From Geminicoccaceae bacterium (GTDB lineage Bacteria; Pseudomonadota; Alphaproteobacteria; Geminicoccales; Geminicoccaceae), in contig JANXAZ010000026.1 in NCBI GenBank assembly GCA_025062095.1, forward strand, positions 1 through 50,954: a stretch of DNA of 50,954 nt. Direction: 5' to 3'. A program made the position numbers and the translations under genes. Under the pieces are notes generated by a model. The model was not told where the DNA came from. It saw only the letters and a list, made by a program, of their open reading frames with translations, and did no database searches. Below are positions 27,193-35,293 of the stretch, in pieces (the first letter of the stretch is position 1; each line of letters opens with the position of its first letter).

Positions 27193-28800
27193 TCAGAGAG
27201 CCGGCAAGAGTTCCGGATGGAGCTGGAACAGCCAGGTTTCGCTGATCGGCTTGCCGTCGAGAGCGAGGTGAGCGCGGAGCTCGATCGGATCGCGGCCTTC
27301 GACGGTCAGATCGAAAGTGCCGAACCAGCGCGGTGTGTGCCACACGGGCTCCGCCCGGCGCATCGAGACCTCGCCGCGCGAGGCCCAGACCACGACTTCC
27401 GGCCGCACACCCCAGGGTATGGACCCGAGGATCGCACCGTCGAACTCGATCCAGAATTTTACGACGCCGGGCGGACGGGGCTGGCCCGGGATGCCGCCGC
27501 GGCTCATCCGCGTGGCGACGACCCGCGCGAAGTCGACGACCGGGAAATAGGGATCGAACTCGAGCCAGTGGAGCCTGTAGGAATAGGATAGCGCGTCGCC
27601 CGCGCGCGCGGGGCGCTCGGATTGCCAATAGACGACGATGTTGTCGTGGATCTCGTCGTTGGTCGGGATCTCGACGAGCTGAACGGCGCCCTTGCCCCAA
27701 TCGCCTTTGGGCTCGACCCAGCCGGTGGGACGGTGGTGATAGTTGACCCCGTCGAGATAATGATCGTAGTTCCGGTCGCGCTGGGCCAGACCGTAGCCCT
27801 TGGGATTCTCGTCCAAGAAGCTCGAGGCGATGGTCCGCGGCGGATTGTTGAGCGGGCGAACGAGCCGCTCGCCGGCACCGTTCCACATCACGAGCGTATC
27901 CGAATCGTGCACTTCCGGCCGCCAATCGAAGCGATCGCGCGCCGGGTATTCGGCGAACCAGAACATGCTCGTGAGCGGGGCGATGCCGAGCCGATCGATG
28001 TCCCGCCGCAAGAACAAGCGGCAATCGATGTCCATGACGACGGCGCGGGTGCGCTGCATCGCGAAGCGATAGGCACCGACGATGCTCGGACCGTCCAACA
28101 GCGCATAGACCAGCTGGGGATCGCCTTCGCGGGCGCAGGGCTCGAACCAGAAATGGGTGAAGTCGGGGAATTCCTCGGGAAGGCCGCCGGGATGCGCCAC
28201 GTTGACGGCGATCCCGCGCGCCGAGAGACCCACCTGACCGAGCTCGCCCACCGCCCGGAAATAGGACGCGCCCGAAAAGGTGACCCAGGGCTCGCGCTTC
28301 CACCAGCTGCCGGCACGCCGGCTCTCGTGGATCCAGAAGCCGGCGAACGCCGAGGCGTCGGCCGGGAGCCGGGCGGCGACGTGATCTTCGGGGATCGTGA
28401 AGTAACGGCGGTTGTAGAGGATCTCGCGCGCTTGCGCTCCGTCGACCACGTGCAGACGCACGGTCTTGGGGAAGAACCGCCCCATGTGCACGTAGGCGAT
28501 CGGATAGACTCCACCCGATCGGCCCCACAGCGCGTACTCCGGGCGGGTCCTGAGCTTGCCGTGCGCGTCGTAGTCGATGGCATGGACGATCTCGGGCGCC
28601 GGGCGCGGCGGAGGGACATAGTCGCGTTTGGCGAGAACGCGAGCGTGCTCGACGAGCCAGTCGAAAGAGAAGGGGCGAGCCTCGCCGAGCTCGAGATTCT
28701 CGGTCTCCGCCCGGAGCACGGCCCGCGGCATCCACAGCAGGGCGGCGAGCTGCAAACCGGACGACAAGAGGCGACGACGGGTCGAGAAGGCCCGAGACAT
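27193..28800 (-). CDS. opgD: Periplasmic glucan biosynthesis protein OpgD (MdoD)
   Basis: A 535-residue OpgG/OpgD family protein, the second in the window. The N-terminus STRRRLLSSGLQLAALLW is a twin-arginine signal, as in OpgD, which controls glucan backbone structure in the periplasm. Landmarks shared with the 6.2-kb paralogue include FSFDWLVEHAR, GASYFRAVGELGQVGLSARG, SSFLDENPKGYGLAQRDR and WGKGAVQLVEIPT. The acidic segment around FLDENPKGYG matches the one in the OpgG/H-linked copy. It is not next to opgH. UbiX lies upstream on the same strand, 109 bases away. Length agrees with OpgD of E. coli (about 550). Confidence 0.9.
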   Translation of the reverse strand: MSRAFSTRRRLLSSGLQLAALLWMPRAVLRAETENLELGEARPFSFDWLVEHARVLAKRDYVPPPRPAPEIVHAIDYDAHGKLRTRPEYALWGRSGGVYPIAYVHMGRFFPKTVRLHVVDGAQAREILYNRRYFTIPEDHVAARLPADASAFAGFWIHESRRAGSWWKREPWVTFSGASYFRAVGELGQVGLSARGIAVNVAHPGGLPEEFPDFTHFWFEPCAREGDPQLVYALLDGPSIVGAYRFAMQRTRAVVMDIDCRLFLRRDIDRLGIAPLTSMFWFAEYPARDRFDWRPEVHDSDTLVMWNGAGERLVRPLNNPPRTIASSFLDENPKGYGLAQRDRNYDHYLDGVNYHHRPTGWVEPKGDWGKGAVQLVEIPTNDEIHDNIVVYWQSERPARAGDALSYSYRLHWLEFDPYFPVVDFARVVATRMSRGGIPGQPRPPGVVKFWIEFDGAILGSIPWGVRPEVVVWASRGEVSMRRAEPVWHTPRWFGTFDLTVEGRDPIELRAHLALDGKPISETWLFQLHPELLPAL

Positions 28801-28909
28801 GCCGAGATCTCCGATGCGGGACGTGCGACCGAGGCGAGGACCGGATTCGGCAACCGGCCCGGTTCGTCAACCCCGGAGCGAAATCGCGGCGAAGACCGTC
28901 GCGCCGACG

Positions 28910-29500
28910 CTACGCCCGCTTTCCTTGCCAACGCACGACCCTCGGGCAGTCGAGCCCGAAGAGATCGAGTGCGCGGCCGAGGATCTGATCGATCATCGCC
29001 TCCACCGAATCGCTGCCGGCGTAAAAGGCCGGCACGGGCGGCATGACGATGGCGCCCATCTCGGTGACCGCGACCATGTTGCGCAAATGACCGAGGTGGA
29101 GCGGCGTCTCGCGCGGCAAGAGCACGAGCCGCCTGCGCTCTTTGAGGACGACATCGGCCGCGCGGGTGAGCAAGGTGTCCGTGACGCCGGTGGCGATCGC
29201 GGCGAGCGTGCGCATCGAGCACGGAGCGACGATCATGCCTTCGGTCTTGAACGATCCCGAGGCGATCGCCGCCCCGACGTCGTGCGTTCCGTGGACCACC
29301 GAGGCGAGGGCCTTGACGCTCTCGTACGAGCGACCGAGCTCGTGCCCGATCGTGAGGATAGCCGCCCGCGTCGCAACGAGGTGGGTTTCGAGCCCGAGCT
29401 CGCGCAACAGCTCCAACAGCCGAACGCCGAGGACGACCCCCGAGGCGCCGCTGATCCCGACGATGATCCGTCGCGCGCTCACGGCCGATCTAAACCCCAT
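28910..29500 (-). CDS. ubiX: Flavin prenyltransferase UbiX
   Basis: A 196-residue protein of the UbiX/Pad1 family, which makes prenylated FMN, the cofactor of UbiD-type decarboxylases in ubiquinone synthesis and aromatic acid metabolism. The flavin-binding opening RIIVGISGASGVVLGVRLLE, the MIVAPCSMRTLAAIATG segment, LVLLPRETPLHLGHLRNM and VMPPVPAFYAG are all typical. The first ATG is used; a GTG 18 bases later, nearer the conserved start, is an alternative. No ubiD is in the window. Confidence 0.95.
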   Translation of the reverse strand: MGFRSAVSARRIIVGISGASGVVLGVRLLELLRELGLETHLVATRAAILTIGHELGRSYESVKALASVVHGTHDVGAAIASGSFKTEGMIVAPCSMRTLAAIATGVTDTLLTRAADVVLKERRRLVLLPRETPLHLGHLRNMVAVTEMGAIVMPPVPAFYAGSDSVEAMIDQILGRALDLFGLDCPRVVRWQGKRA

Positions 29501-30224
29501 CCGCCGACGGGCCGCGCGGAAGCGGCATCACCGACGCCCCCCTCGACGCCGGGGAAGCTCCGGTGAACTCTCTGCACTTCGCCGGCACCCGAAGCGCGAT
29601 CGCGGGTCCCGAGCGCAATGGACGGGTTCGCGCACCGAGCCTCGAGGCGAGCGCTCCGGCCCGAGCCGCCTGCTTCGGCGCGGCGGAGGGCTTCGCAGAG
29701 CGTCGAACGGAGGCTCGCATTCCGCCGGCGAGCTCTGCGACGGCCCGCGCATGCGCTCGGTCGGGATCCATGCCCGCTGCCCGCGTCCGCGAGGTCGCGC
29801 GAAAGGGACGCGCGAACCGGGGTCCTTTCACTGCCGATCCGGGCGTCAGAAGGTACGCTCGCGCCGCTCCCTTCGATCGGGAGCCGAGGCCGCTCGGAGC
29901 ATCGAAACACGCCCGATCCGTTGTCGAGGACGGAAAAGCCGCCCCACTCCTGCGCCGAGAGGCCCGCGGACAGGCTCCCCTCCAGCCTCGGCGCCGTGTA
30001 GGGAGCGCGAACGACGCCCCGGGCGGCCATTTCATCGGCCGGCCCGAGGCACGCACCCGTCTGCCGGATCTCGATTCTAAGGCGCGACGACGACAGAAGC
30101 GCGTTTCGAGTCGGAACGAAGCCGGCGCGGCGCAGCGAGCCCTGGATCGCCGAGGGCTCGCACGGCCGCGACAGACCAAGGCCTCGCGACGTCGCAGGAA
30201 AACTCTTCGCACCCCGCCGAAGGC
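29501..30224. other. Gene-free stretch of about 720 bases
   Basis: Between ubiX and zur I find no protein I can support. Both strands have open frames, as expected at this GC content, but the translations are arginine-, serine- and proline-rich, lack family motifs and conflict with each other. It may hold decayed coding DNA. Confidence 0.4.
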
Positions 30225-30737
30225 TCATGCCGCTTCTTGTCGCGCGCCGGAAGCAGCGCGGCAGCGTGCGCACACGCCTTCGAGCTCGACCATCCTCCGG
30301 GCCAGCGCGAAGCCGGTGCGGGCGGCGACGGCAGCGATCGCCTGTTCGAGAGCGGAATCCGCGATTTCGGCGACCGCGCCGCAGTCCCGGCAGAGAAGGA
30401 AGCAGGTCGGATGCGGTCCGTCGGCCCGCGCGCAGGCGACGAAGGCGTTCTTGGTGTCGAGCCGGTGGACCAGCCCCTGGGCGACGAGGAAATCGAGGGC
30501 TCGATAGACCGTCGGTGGAGCCACCCGCCCCCTTTCGCTCGCAAGGCGCTCGAGGATCGTGTAGGCGCCGACCGGCGCGTGTTGGTCGAGTACGATTTCG
30601 AGCACGCGGCGACGCAGCTCGGTCAGCTTGACCCCGCGTGCGGCGCACAGGGCCGCCGCCCGATCGAGCGCATCCGCCACGCAACGAGCGTGATCGTGCT
30701 CTGCGGCCGGAAACGGGTCGTCGGGCTCGCTCGTCAC
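30225..30737 (-). CDS. zur: Zinc uptake regulator Zur (Fur family)
   Basis: A 170-residue Fur-family repressor. The winged-helix segment (VKLTELRRRVLEIVLDQ, then PPTVYRALDFLVAQGLVHRL) contains the usual recognition helix. The C-terminal dimer domain has two CxxC pairs, CRDC and CARC, which hold structural zinc. It lies 28 bases after znuB and so ends a znuC-znuB-zur operon, which identifies the metal as zinc. The GTG start has GGAG seven bases upstream; a longer reading beginning at 30800 would overlap znuB. A Zur-type palindrome lies upstream of znuC, so the operon is probably autoregulated. Confidence 0.93.
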   Translation of the reverse strand: MTSEPDDPFPAAEHDHARCVADALDRAAALCAARGVKLTELRRRVLEIVLDQHAPVGAYTILERLASERGRVAPPTVYRALDFLVAQGLVHRLDTKNAFVACARADGPHPTCFLLCRDCGAVAEIADSALEQAIAAVAARTGFALARRMVELEGVCARCRAASGARQEAA

Positions 30738-30765
30738 CTGTCGGCTCCGCGAAGTCGATGCGAAG

Positions 30766-31608
30766 TTAGTGGGCGCGCTCGCGCGAAGCCAGTGCGGCAC
30801 GCGCGCGTTCGCGGCGATGGTCCCGCCAGCCGCGAAGGCAGTGAGAAAGCGCGAAGAGCGCGACGGCGACGGTCACGATCGCCGGACCCGAGGGGACGTC
30901 GACGGCGGCCGAAAGGAAAAGGCCGCCGGTGGTCGCCGCGGCGCCGACCGCGGAGCCGAGCAAGGCCATCTGCTCGGGCGTGCGGGCCCAAGGCCGCGCG
31001 GTGGCGGCCGGCACGACGAGCAGCGAGACCACCAGTACGATGCCCACGAGCTTCATGCCGAGTGCGATCGTGCCGGCGATCATCAGATCGAGCACCAGTC
31101 GGAGCGCTCGGACCGGTACGCCCTCGACACGAGCGATATCGGGATCGAGCGTGATCGACACGAGCGAGCGCCAACAAAATCCGATGACGACGACGACCAC
31201 GATCACGAGCCCCAGAACGAGCAAGAGGTCGCCTTCGCTCACAGCGAGAATATCACCGAAAAGATAGGCCAAGAGGTCGATACGAAGCCAGTCGACGAAA
31301 CTCAAAACGACGAGGCCGACCGCGAGCGCGCCGTGGGCGAGGGTGCTCAAGATCGTATCGGTCGGCAAGAGTCGCTGTTCCTCGAGGGTCCACAGCGCGG
31401 TCGCGAGCAGTGCCGCGAAAACGACGAGGCCGAGCGTGGGGTCGAGCTTCAAAAGCAGCGCGACGATCACTCCCAGAAGCGCCGAATGCGCCAGCGCCTC
31501 GCCGAAGATCGCGAGCCGACGCCAGACGACGAACGCGCCCAGGGGTCCGGCGACGAGCGCGATGCCGAGACCGGCCAAGAACGCGCGCAGGAGAAAGGCT
31601 TCGATCAC
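30766..31608 (-). CDS. znuB: Zinc ABC transporter permease ZnuB
   Basis: A 280-residue inner-membrane permease of the metal-ion ABC-3 family, with about eight hydrophobic segments. FLAGLGIALVAGPLGAFVVWRR, FGEALAHSALLG and the LKLVGIVLVVSLLVVPAATA coupling region are typical of ZnuB. The GTG start overlaps the znuC stop (GTGA), so translation is coupled. The basic C-terminal tail is cytoplasmic. Confidence 0.95.
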   Translation of the reverse strand: MIEAFLLRAFLAGLGIALVAGPLGAFVVWRRLAIFGEALAHSALLGVIVALLLKLDPTLGLVVFAALLATALWTLEEQRLLPTDTILSTLAHGALAVGLVVLSFVDWLRIDLLAYLFGDILAVSEGDLLLVLGLVIVVVVVIGFCWRSLVSITLDPDIARVEGVPVRALRLVLDLMIAGTIALGMKLVGIVLVVSLLVVPAATARPWARTPEQMALLGSAVGAAATTGGLFLSAAVDVPSGPAIVTVAVALFALSHCLRGWRDHRRERARAALASRERAH

Positions 31609-32393
31609 GGTCGAGGGAAGCGGCGCGAGAGATCGTCGTGCCGACGGGGGTGACGGTGCCGGTAGAGCGCGACGACGCTGCCGAACCGGTCGCCGAAGAG
31701 CCTCGCGAAGCGGGGATCGCGCGCGATCGTTTCCGGCGAGCCGGTACAACAGACGTGCCGGTCCAGGCACACGACCCGGTCGGTGGTCGCCATGACGATG
31801 TGCAGATCGTGGCTCACGAGCAGAACCGCGCAACGATAGCGCGATCGGATGGCCGCGACGAGTTCGTAGAGCTCGAACCGACCGTCGAGATCGACCCCGC
31901 TCAGAGGTTCGTCGAGAACCAGGAGTTCGGGACGTCGCAAGAGTGCCCGAGCGAGGAGGACGCGTCGGAGCTGGCCGCCGGAAAGCGCCGCGAGTTGCCG
32001 GCGCTCGATGCCCTCGAGGCCCACCTCGGCGAGGACCGCGCGCCGTTCCTCGAGCGATCGCCGGCCGGCGAGCGCGAGGAAGCCTTCGACGTCGATCGGG
32101 ATCGTTCGCTCGATCGGCAGGTGCTGCGGCGCGTAGCCGATGCGGACGCCGGGTCGAAGCGAAACCCGGCCCGCGCTCGGCGCGAGGAGGCCCAAGACCA
32201 CTTTGACGAGCGTCGTCTTGCCGGCGCCGTTGGGGCCGACGATGGTGACGTGCTCGCCTTCGCGCACGACGAGATCGACGTTCTCGAGGATCACTCTGCG
32301 ATCGAGAACGACCGTCACGTCCACGAGCTCGACCAAAGTCGCGCGCGCCGCGGGTGCCAAGGAGGGCGAGAGCGGAGCGGCTTGCCCAGGCAT
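31605..32393 (-). CDS. znuC: Zinc ABC transporter ATPase ZnuC
   Basis: A 262-residue ATPase that drives ZnuB. Walker A GPNGAGKTTLVK near residue 53, Q-loop GYAPQHLP, signature ALSGGQLRRVLLARAL, Walker B LLVLDEPLSGVD and the switch histidine LLVSHDLH are all present. The ATG lies only a few bases from the Zur box and has no room for a normal ribosome binding site with a leader, so the transcript may be leaderless. The stop overlaps the znuB GTG. Homologues serve zinc or manganese; the adjacent zur and the His-rich ZnuA favour zinc. Confidence 0.95.
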   Translation of the reverse strand: MPGQAAPLSPSLAPAARATLVELVDVTVVLDRRVILENVDLVVREGEHVTIVGPNGAGKTTLVKVVLGLLAPSAGRVSLRPGVRIGYAPQHLPIERTIPIDVEGFLALAGRRSLEERRAVLAEVGLEGIERRQLAALSGGQLRRVLLARALLRRPELLVLDEPLSGVDLDGRFELYELVAAIRSRYRCAVLLVSHDLHIVMATTDRVVCLDRHVCCTGSPETIARDPRFARLFGDRFGSVVALYRHRHPRRHDDLSRRFPRP

Positions 32394-32396
32394 GAT

Positions 32397-32409
32397 GTTA
32401 CTCTATAAC
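32397..32409. promoter_or_regulatory. Zur box between znuC and znuA
   Basis: GTTACTCTATAAC matches the GTTATANTATAAC core of Zur operators described in proteobacteria at most positions, with GTTA/TAAC arms. It sits in the 43-bp gap between the divergent znuC and znuA starts. The same bases read on the minus strand give TATAGA eight bases before the znuC ATG, a plausible -10, so repressor binding would block that promoter. Confidence 0.7.
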
Positions 32410-32436
32410 GTTGCACGTCCGCCGCGGGAGGGTGCC

Positions 32437-33396
32437 ATGGTCCGTTTCCCCTGTCACCTCGTTTTCTCGCTCGCCGTCCTGGTAATCGCTGCATGCGGGG
32501 CACGAGCGGCCGAGCCGCCGCGCATCGTGGCCTCGATCCTACCGCTGCACGGCCTCGCCGCCGCGGTGACGGAGGGTGTCACGGAGCCGAGCCTTTTGGT
32601 GCCACCCGGTAGTTCGCCGCACACCTTCCAACTCCGGCCCTCCGATGCCGAGCGTCTCGAGGGGGCGGATCTCGTCGTTTGGGTCGGCGAGGCGCTCGAA
32701 ACCTTTCTCGTCAAGCCGCTGCGCACGCTCGGCACCAAGCCCCGCATCCTCGCGGTGAGCGAGCTGCCCGGGGTGACCCTGCTGCCCGTGCGAGAAGGAG
32801 GCGTGTGGGCGAAGCACAGACACGACCACGGCCACGAGCACGAGCGCGCTCGAAGAGGAGGGAAGGAGCACGCGATCGACGGACATTTGTGGCTCGACCC
32901 CGAAAACGGGATCGCGATCGTCCGCGCCCTCGCGGGGATCCTCGCCGAGCGCGATCCCGAGCGCGCCGCGATCTATCGGGCCAACGCGCAACAAGAGGTG
33001 CGACGCATCGAGGCCTTGGATCGCGAACTCGCGGCCAAGCTGGCGGCGGTCAAAGACACACCGTACCTGGTGTTTCACGACGCGTATCAATATTTCGAGA
33101 AACGCTACGGACTTTCGGCCGTCGGCTCGATCACCGTCGCACCGGACCGCCAGCCCTCGGCCAAGCGGCTCGCGCAGCTGCGCAAGACGATCCAGGAGCG
33201 TCGGGCGGTGTGCGTTTTCGCCGAACCGCAGTTCAAAGCTCCCGTGATCGCGAGCATGGTCGAGGGCACCGGGGCTCGGACGGGCGTGCTCGATCCCGAA
33301 GGTGCTCCGCCGTTGCGCCCGGGCCCCGCGGCCTATCGAACCCTTCTGCGCAATCTAGGCGAAGACCTTCTGCGTTGCCTCGCCCCGGGCGCCTGA
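32437..33396 (+). CDS. znuA: Zinc-binding periplasmic protein ZnuA
   Basis: A 319-residue cluster A-I solute-binding protein that captures zinc in the periplasm for ZnuBC. The signal peptide has the core FSLAVLVIAACGARA. Metal ligands are visible as histidines in PPGSSPHTFQL, DGHLWLDPENG and LVFHDAYQYF, with the final acidic ligand near GVLDPEGAP. A histidine-rich charged loop (KHRHDHGHEHE) near residues 125-147 is the hallmark of zinc rather than manganese proteins. GGGAGG precedes the ATG. It is divergent from znuCB-zur, with the Zur box between. Confidence 0.96.
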   Translation: MVRFPCHLVFSLAVLVIAACGARAAEPPRIVASILPLHGLAAAVTEGVTEPSLLVPPGSSPHTFQLRPSDAERLEGADLVVWVGEALETFLVKPLRTLGTKPRILAVSELPGVTLLPVREGGVWAKHRHDHGHEHERARRGGKEHAIDGHLWLDPENGIAIVRALAGILAERDPERAAIYRANAQQEVRRIEALDRELAAKLAAVKDTPYLVFHDAYQYFEKRYGLSAVGSITVAPDRQPSAKRLAQLRKTIQERRAVCVFAEPQFKAPVIASMVEGTGARTGVLDPEGAPPLRPGPAAYRTLLRNLGEDLLRCLAPGA

Positions 33397-33568
33397 AGAA
33401 CGTGCCGGGACCCGAGGTCGGAGCGCATTAGAACAGGTCGTCGTCGCACGCGACCGCAGTTCCGAGCACACGCGCGATCTCTAATATCGGCGCGGGCGCG
33501 CTCTCGAAGAGAGCGGAGACGGTGGAGCGCCGGATAACGCGTGCGCACAGGCCGGTCCGCGCCCCGCT

Positions 33569-35113
33569 TCACGAAAGGACGGCTTCGATCACGCATGGTC
33601 CCGGCTCGGCGAGTGCGCGGCGCAGCGCCTCGACGAGCGCCTCGCCGGTGTCGACCCGGATCCCGGGAACACCGAGCCCCCTTGCCACCTGAACCCAGTC
33701 GATGGACGGATCCTCGAGGCTCGTGAGAGCCCGCGTCACCCTTCCCGTGGGCGCCTGGCCGGAACGCTCGAGCTCGAGGCGCAGGATGCGGTAGGCGCGG
33801 TTGGCGCAAACGATGGTCAGGATATCGAGCCGCTCGCGGGCCTGGGTCCACAGAGCCTGCAAGGCGTAAGCACCGCTGCCGTCCGCCTCGAGGTTGATCA
33901 CCTTGCGGCCGGGCGCAGCGAGAGCCGCGCCGATCGCGAGCGCCGGTCCTTCGCCGATCGCGCCTCCGGTGAGCGCGAGCTGCTCGTGCGGCCGCGCCCG
34001 TTCGGCGATGGCCGAGAAGGGATAGGAGTTGGTGACAGCCGTCGGCACGACGACCGCATCCTCGGGCAACTCGCGCACGAGGGCGGCTGCGAGCTTGGCG
34101 CCGTCGAGCGGACCCGTGGGCGCGGGGGGCGGGTCGTGGCGCGTACCGGGATGATCTTCCCGAGCGCCCAGGGCATCGGCGAGCTCGCGCAGAGCCGCGA
34201 CCGCATCCTCCTCGGTACCGGCCACCCAGATCACGCCTTCGCGGTCGTCGAGGTACCGCGAGGGCTTCCCGGGCCAGCCGAAGAAGGAGACGGGCGGCTT
34301 GGCGCCACAGCCTATGACGTGCGCGAAGCCGTCGAGAAGGGCCTGTGCCTGCTCGGGGAAGTAGGGCAAGCGTCGCACGGGCGGGCGGCCCGCACCGGTG
34401 GCCAAGCGCGCGAAGCCGGTCTCGCAAACGAGCACGGCACCGGTGGCACGCGCGATCCGCCCCGCCAGCCTCAGCCCCTCCCCCCAGAGCGCAGGGCCGC
34501 CCAGGAACAGGGCGCTCGCCGCGGAGCCGCGCAACAGCTCGGCGGCGGCCGCGATCGCCCCCGGATCGGCCGCGGGCGCCGGTTCGTATCGGGGCATCGG
34601 CGGAACGCCTTCGGCCACCTCCTCGAGCAGGAGATCGTGCGGCAGCACCAGAGTCGCCACGCCGCCGCGGCCGGCGCGCGCTCGGGTGATCGCCTCGGCG
34701 GTGAGCGAGCCGGCCTCGCTCGCCCGCACCATGCGCGCCGTCCAACGCGAGACCGTCCGTGCGAGAGCCTCGATGTCCATCGTCAAGGGTGCGTCGGCAT
34801 CGCGGTGCCAGCTCGCGTGGTCGCCGACGAGGTTGACCACCGGAGTTCGTGCCCGGCGCGCGTTGTGGAGATTGGCGAGACCGTTGGCGAGACCCGGTCC
34901 GAGATGGAGCAAGGTCAGGGCCGGCTTGCCGCTCAGACGCCCGTAGCCGTCGGCCGCACCGGTGCAGATCGTCTCGTGCAGACCGAGGACGCAGCGCATG
35001 CGCGCCCCATCCAGCGCCAACACGAGGGGCATCTCCGTCGTGCCCGGATTGGCGAAGCAGAGCTCGACCCCGGCCGTTTCCGCTGTCCGGATCACGCATT
35101 CGGCGGCGTTCAT
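33569..35113 (-). CDS. Thiamine-diphosphate enzyme, acetolactate synthase-like
   Basis: A 514-residue three-domain TPP enzyme. The catalytic glutamate is in LHETICTGAADGYG near residue 47, the central domain spans roughly 185-320, and the cofactor-binding region is EADGSGAYALQALW with the later asparagine in VCANRAY. The ADGS form of the GDG motif is common in this acetolactate synthase large-subunit-like subfamily. Such proteins are related to benzoylformate decarboxylase and sulfoacetaldehyde enzymes; the substrate is unknown. It ends next to znuA (convergent). No small regulatory subunit (IlvH) is nearby, which argues against a role in branched-chain amino acid synthesis. Confidence 0.85.
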   Translation of the reverse strand: MNAAECVIRTAETAGVELCFANPGTTEMPLVLALDGARMRCVLGLHETICTGAADGYGRLSGKPALTLLHLGPGLANGLANLHNARRARTPVVNLVGDHASWHRDADAPLTMDIEALARTVSRWTARMVRASEAGSLTAEAITRARAGRGGVATLVLPHDLLLEEVAEGVPPMPRYEPAPAADPGAIAAAAELLRGSAASALFLGGPALWGEGLRLAGRIARATGAVLVCETGFARLATGAGRPPVRRLPYFPEQAQALLDGFAHVIGCGAKPPVSFFGWPGKPSRYLDDREGVIWVAGTEEDAVAALRELADALGAREDHPGTRHDPPPAPTGPLDGAKLAAALVRELPEDAVVVPTAVTNSYPFSAIAERARPHEQLALTGGAIGEGPALAIGAALAAPGRKVINLEADGSGAYALQALWTQARERLDILTIVCANRAYRILRLELERSGQAPTGRVTRALTSLEDPSIDWVQVARGLGVPGIRVDTGEALVEALRRALAEPGPCVIEAVLS

Positions 35114-35227
35114 GCGATCGTTCCCTCCTGGTTCGCGCTCGCCCTTATCACGCGTGAAGGGGAGGGACAGCCATCGGCGTCGGCACGTTCCCCGGCGCGA
35201 AGCGCACCGCCGATCGCGATCCCCGGC

Positions 35228-35253
35228 AAAGAAAAGACCGGGACGACCCGGTC
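35228..35253 (-). terminator. Intrinsic terminator of the RiPP operon
   Basis: On the minus strand GACCGGG, loop TCGT, CCCGGTC forms a perfect 7-bp stem followed by TTTTCTTT. It lies about 40 bases after the stop of the TfuA-peptidase gene and before the TPP enzyme gene, so it closes the precursor-ycaO-tfuA transcript. Confidence 0.85.
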
Positions 35254-35293
35254 TCGGAATGACGAAGGGGATTTCCCTGGGAGGCGATATGCC

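Noticed and set aside
33890-34010. Missing GDG motif in the 33.6-kb TPP enzyme as a sign of inactivity
   Set aside because: ADGS in place of GDGS is common in this acetolactate synthase-like subfamily, and the catalytic glutamate and later asparagine are present.
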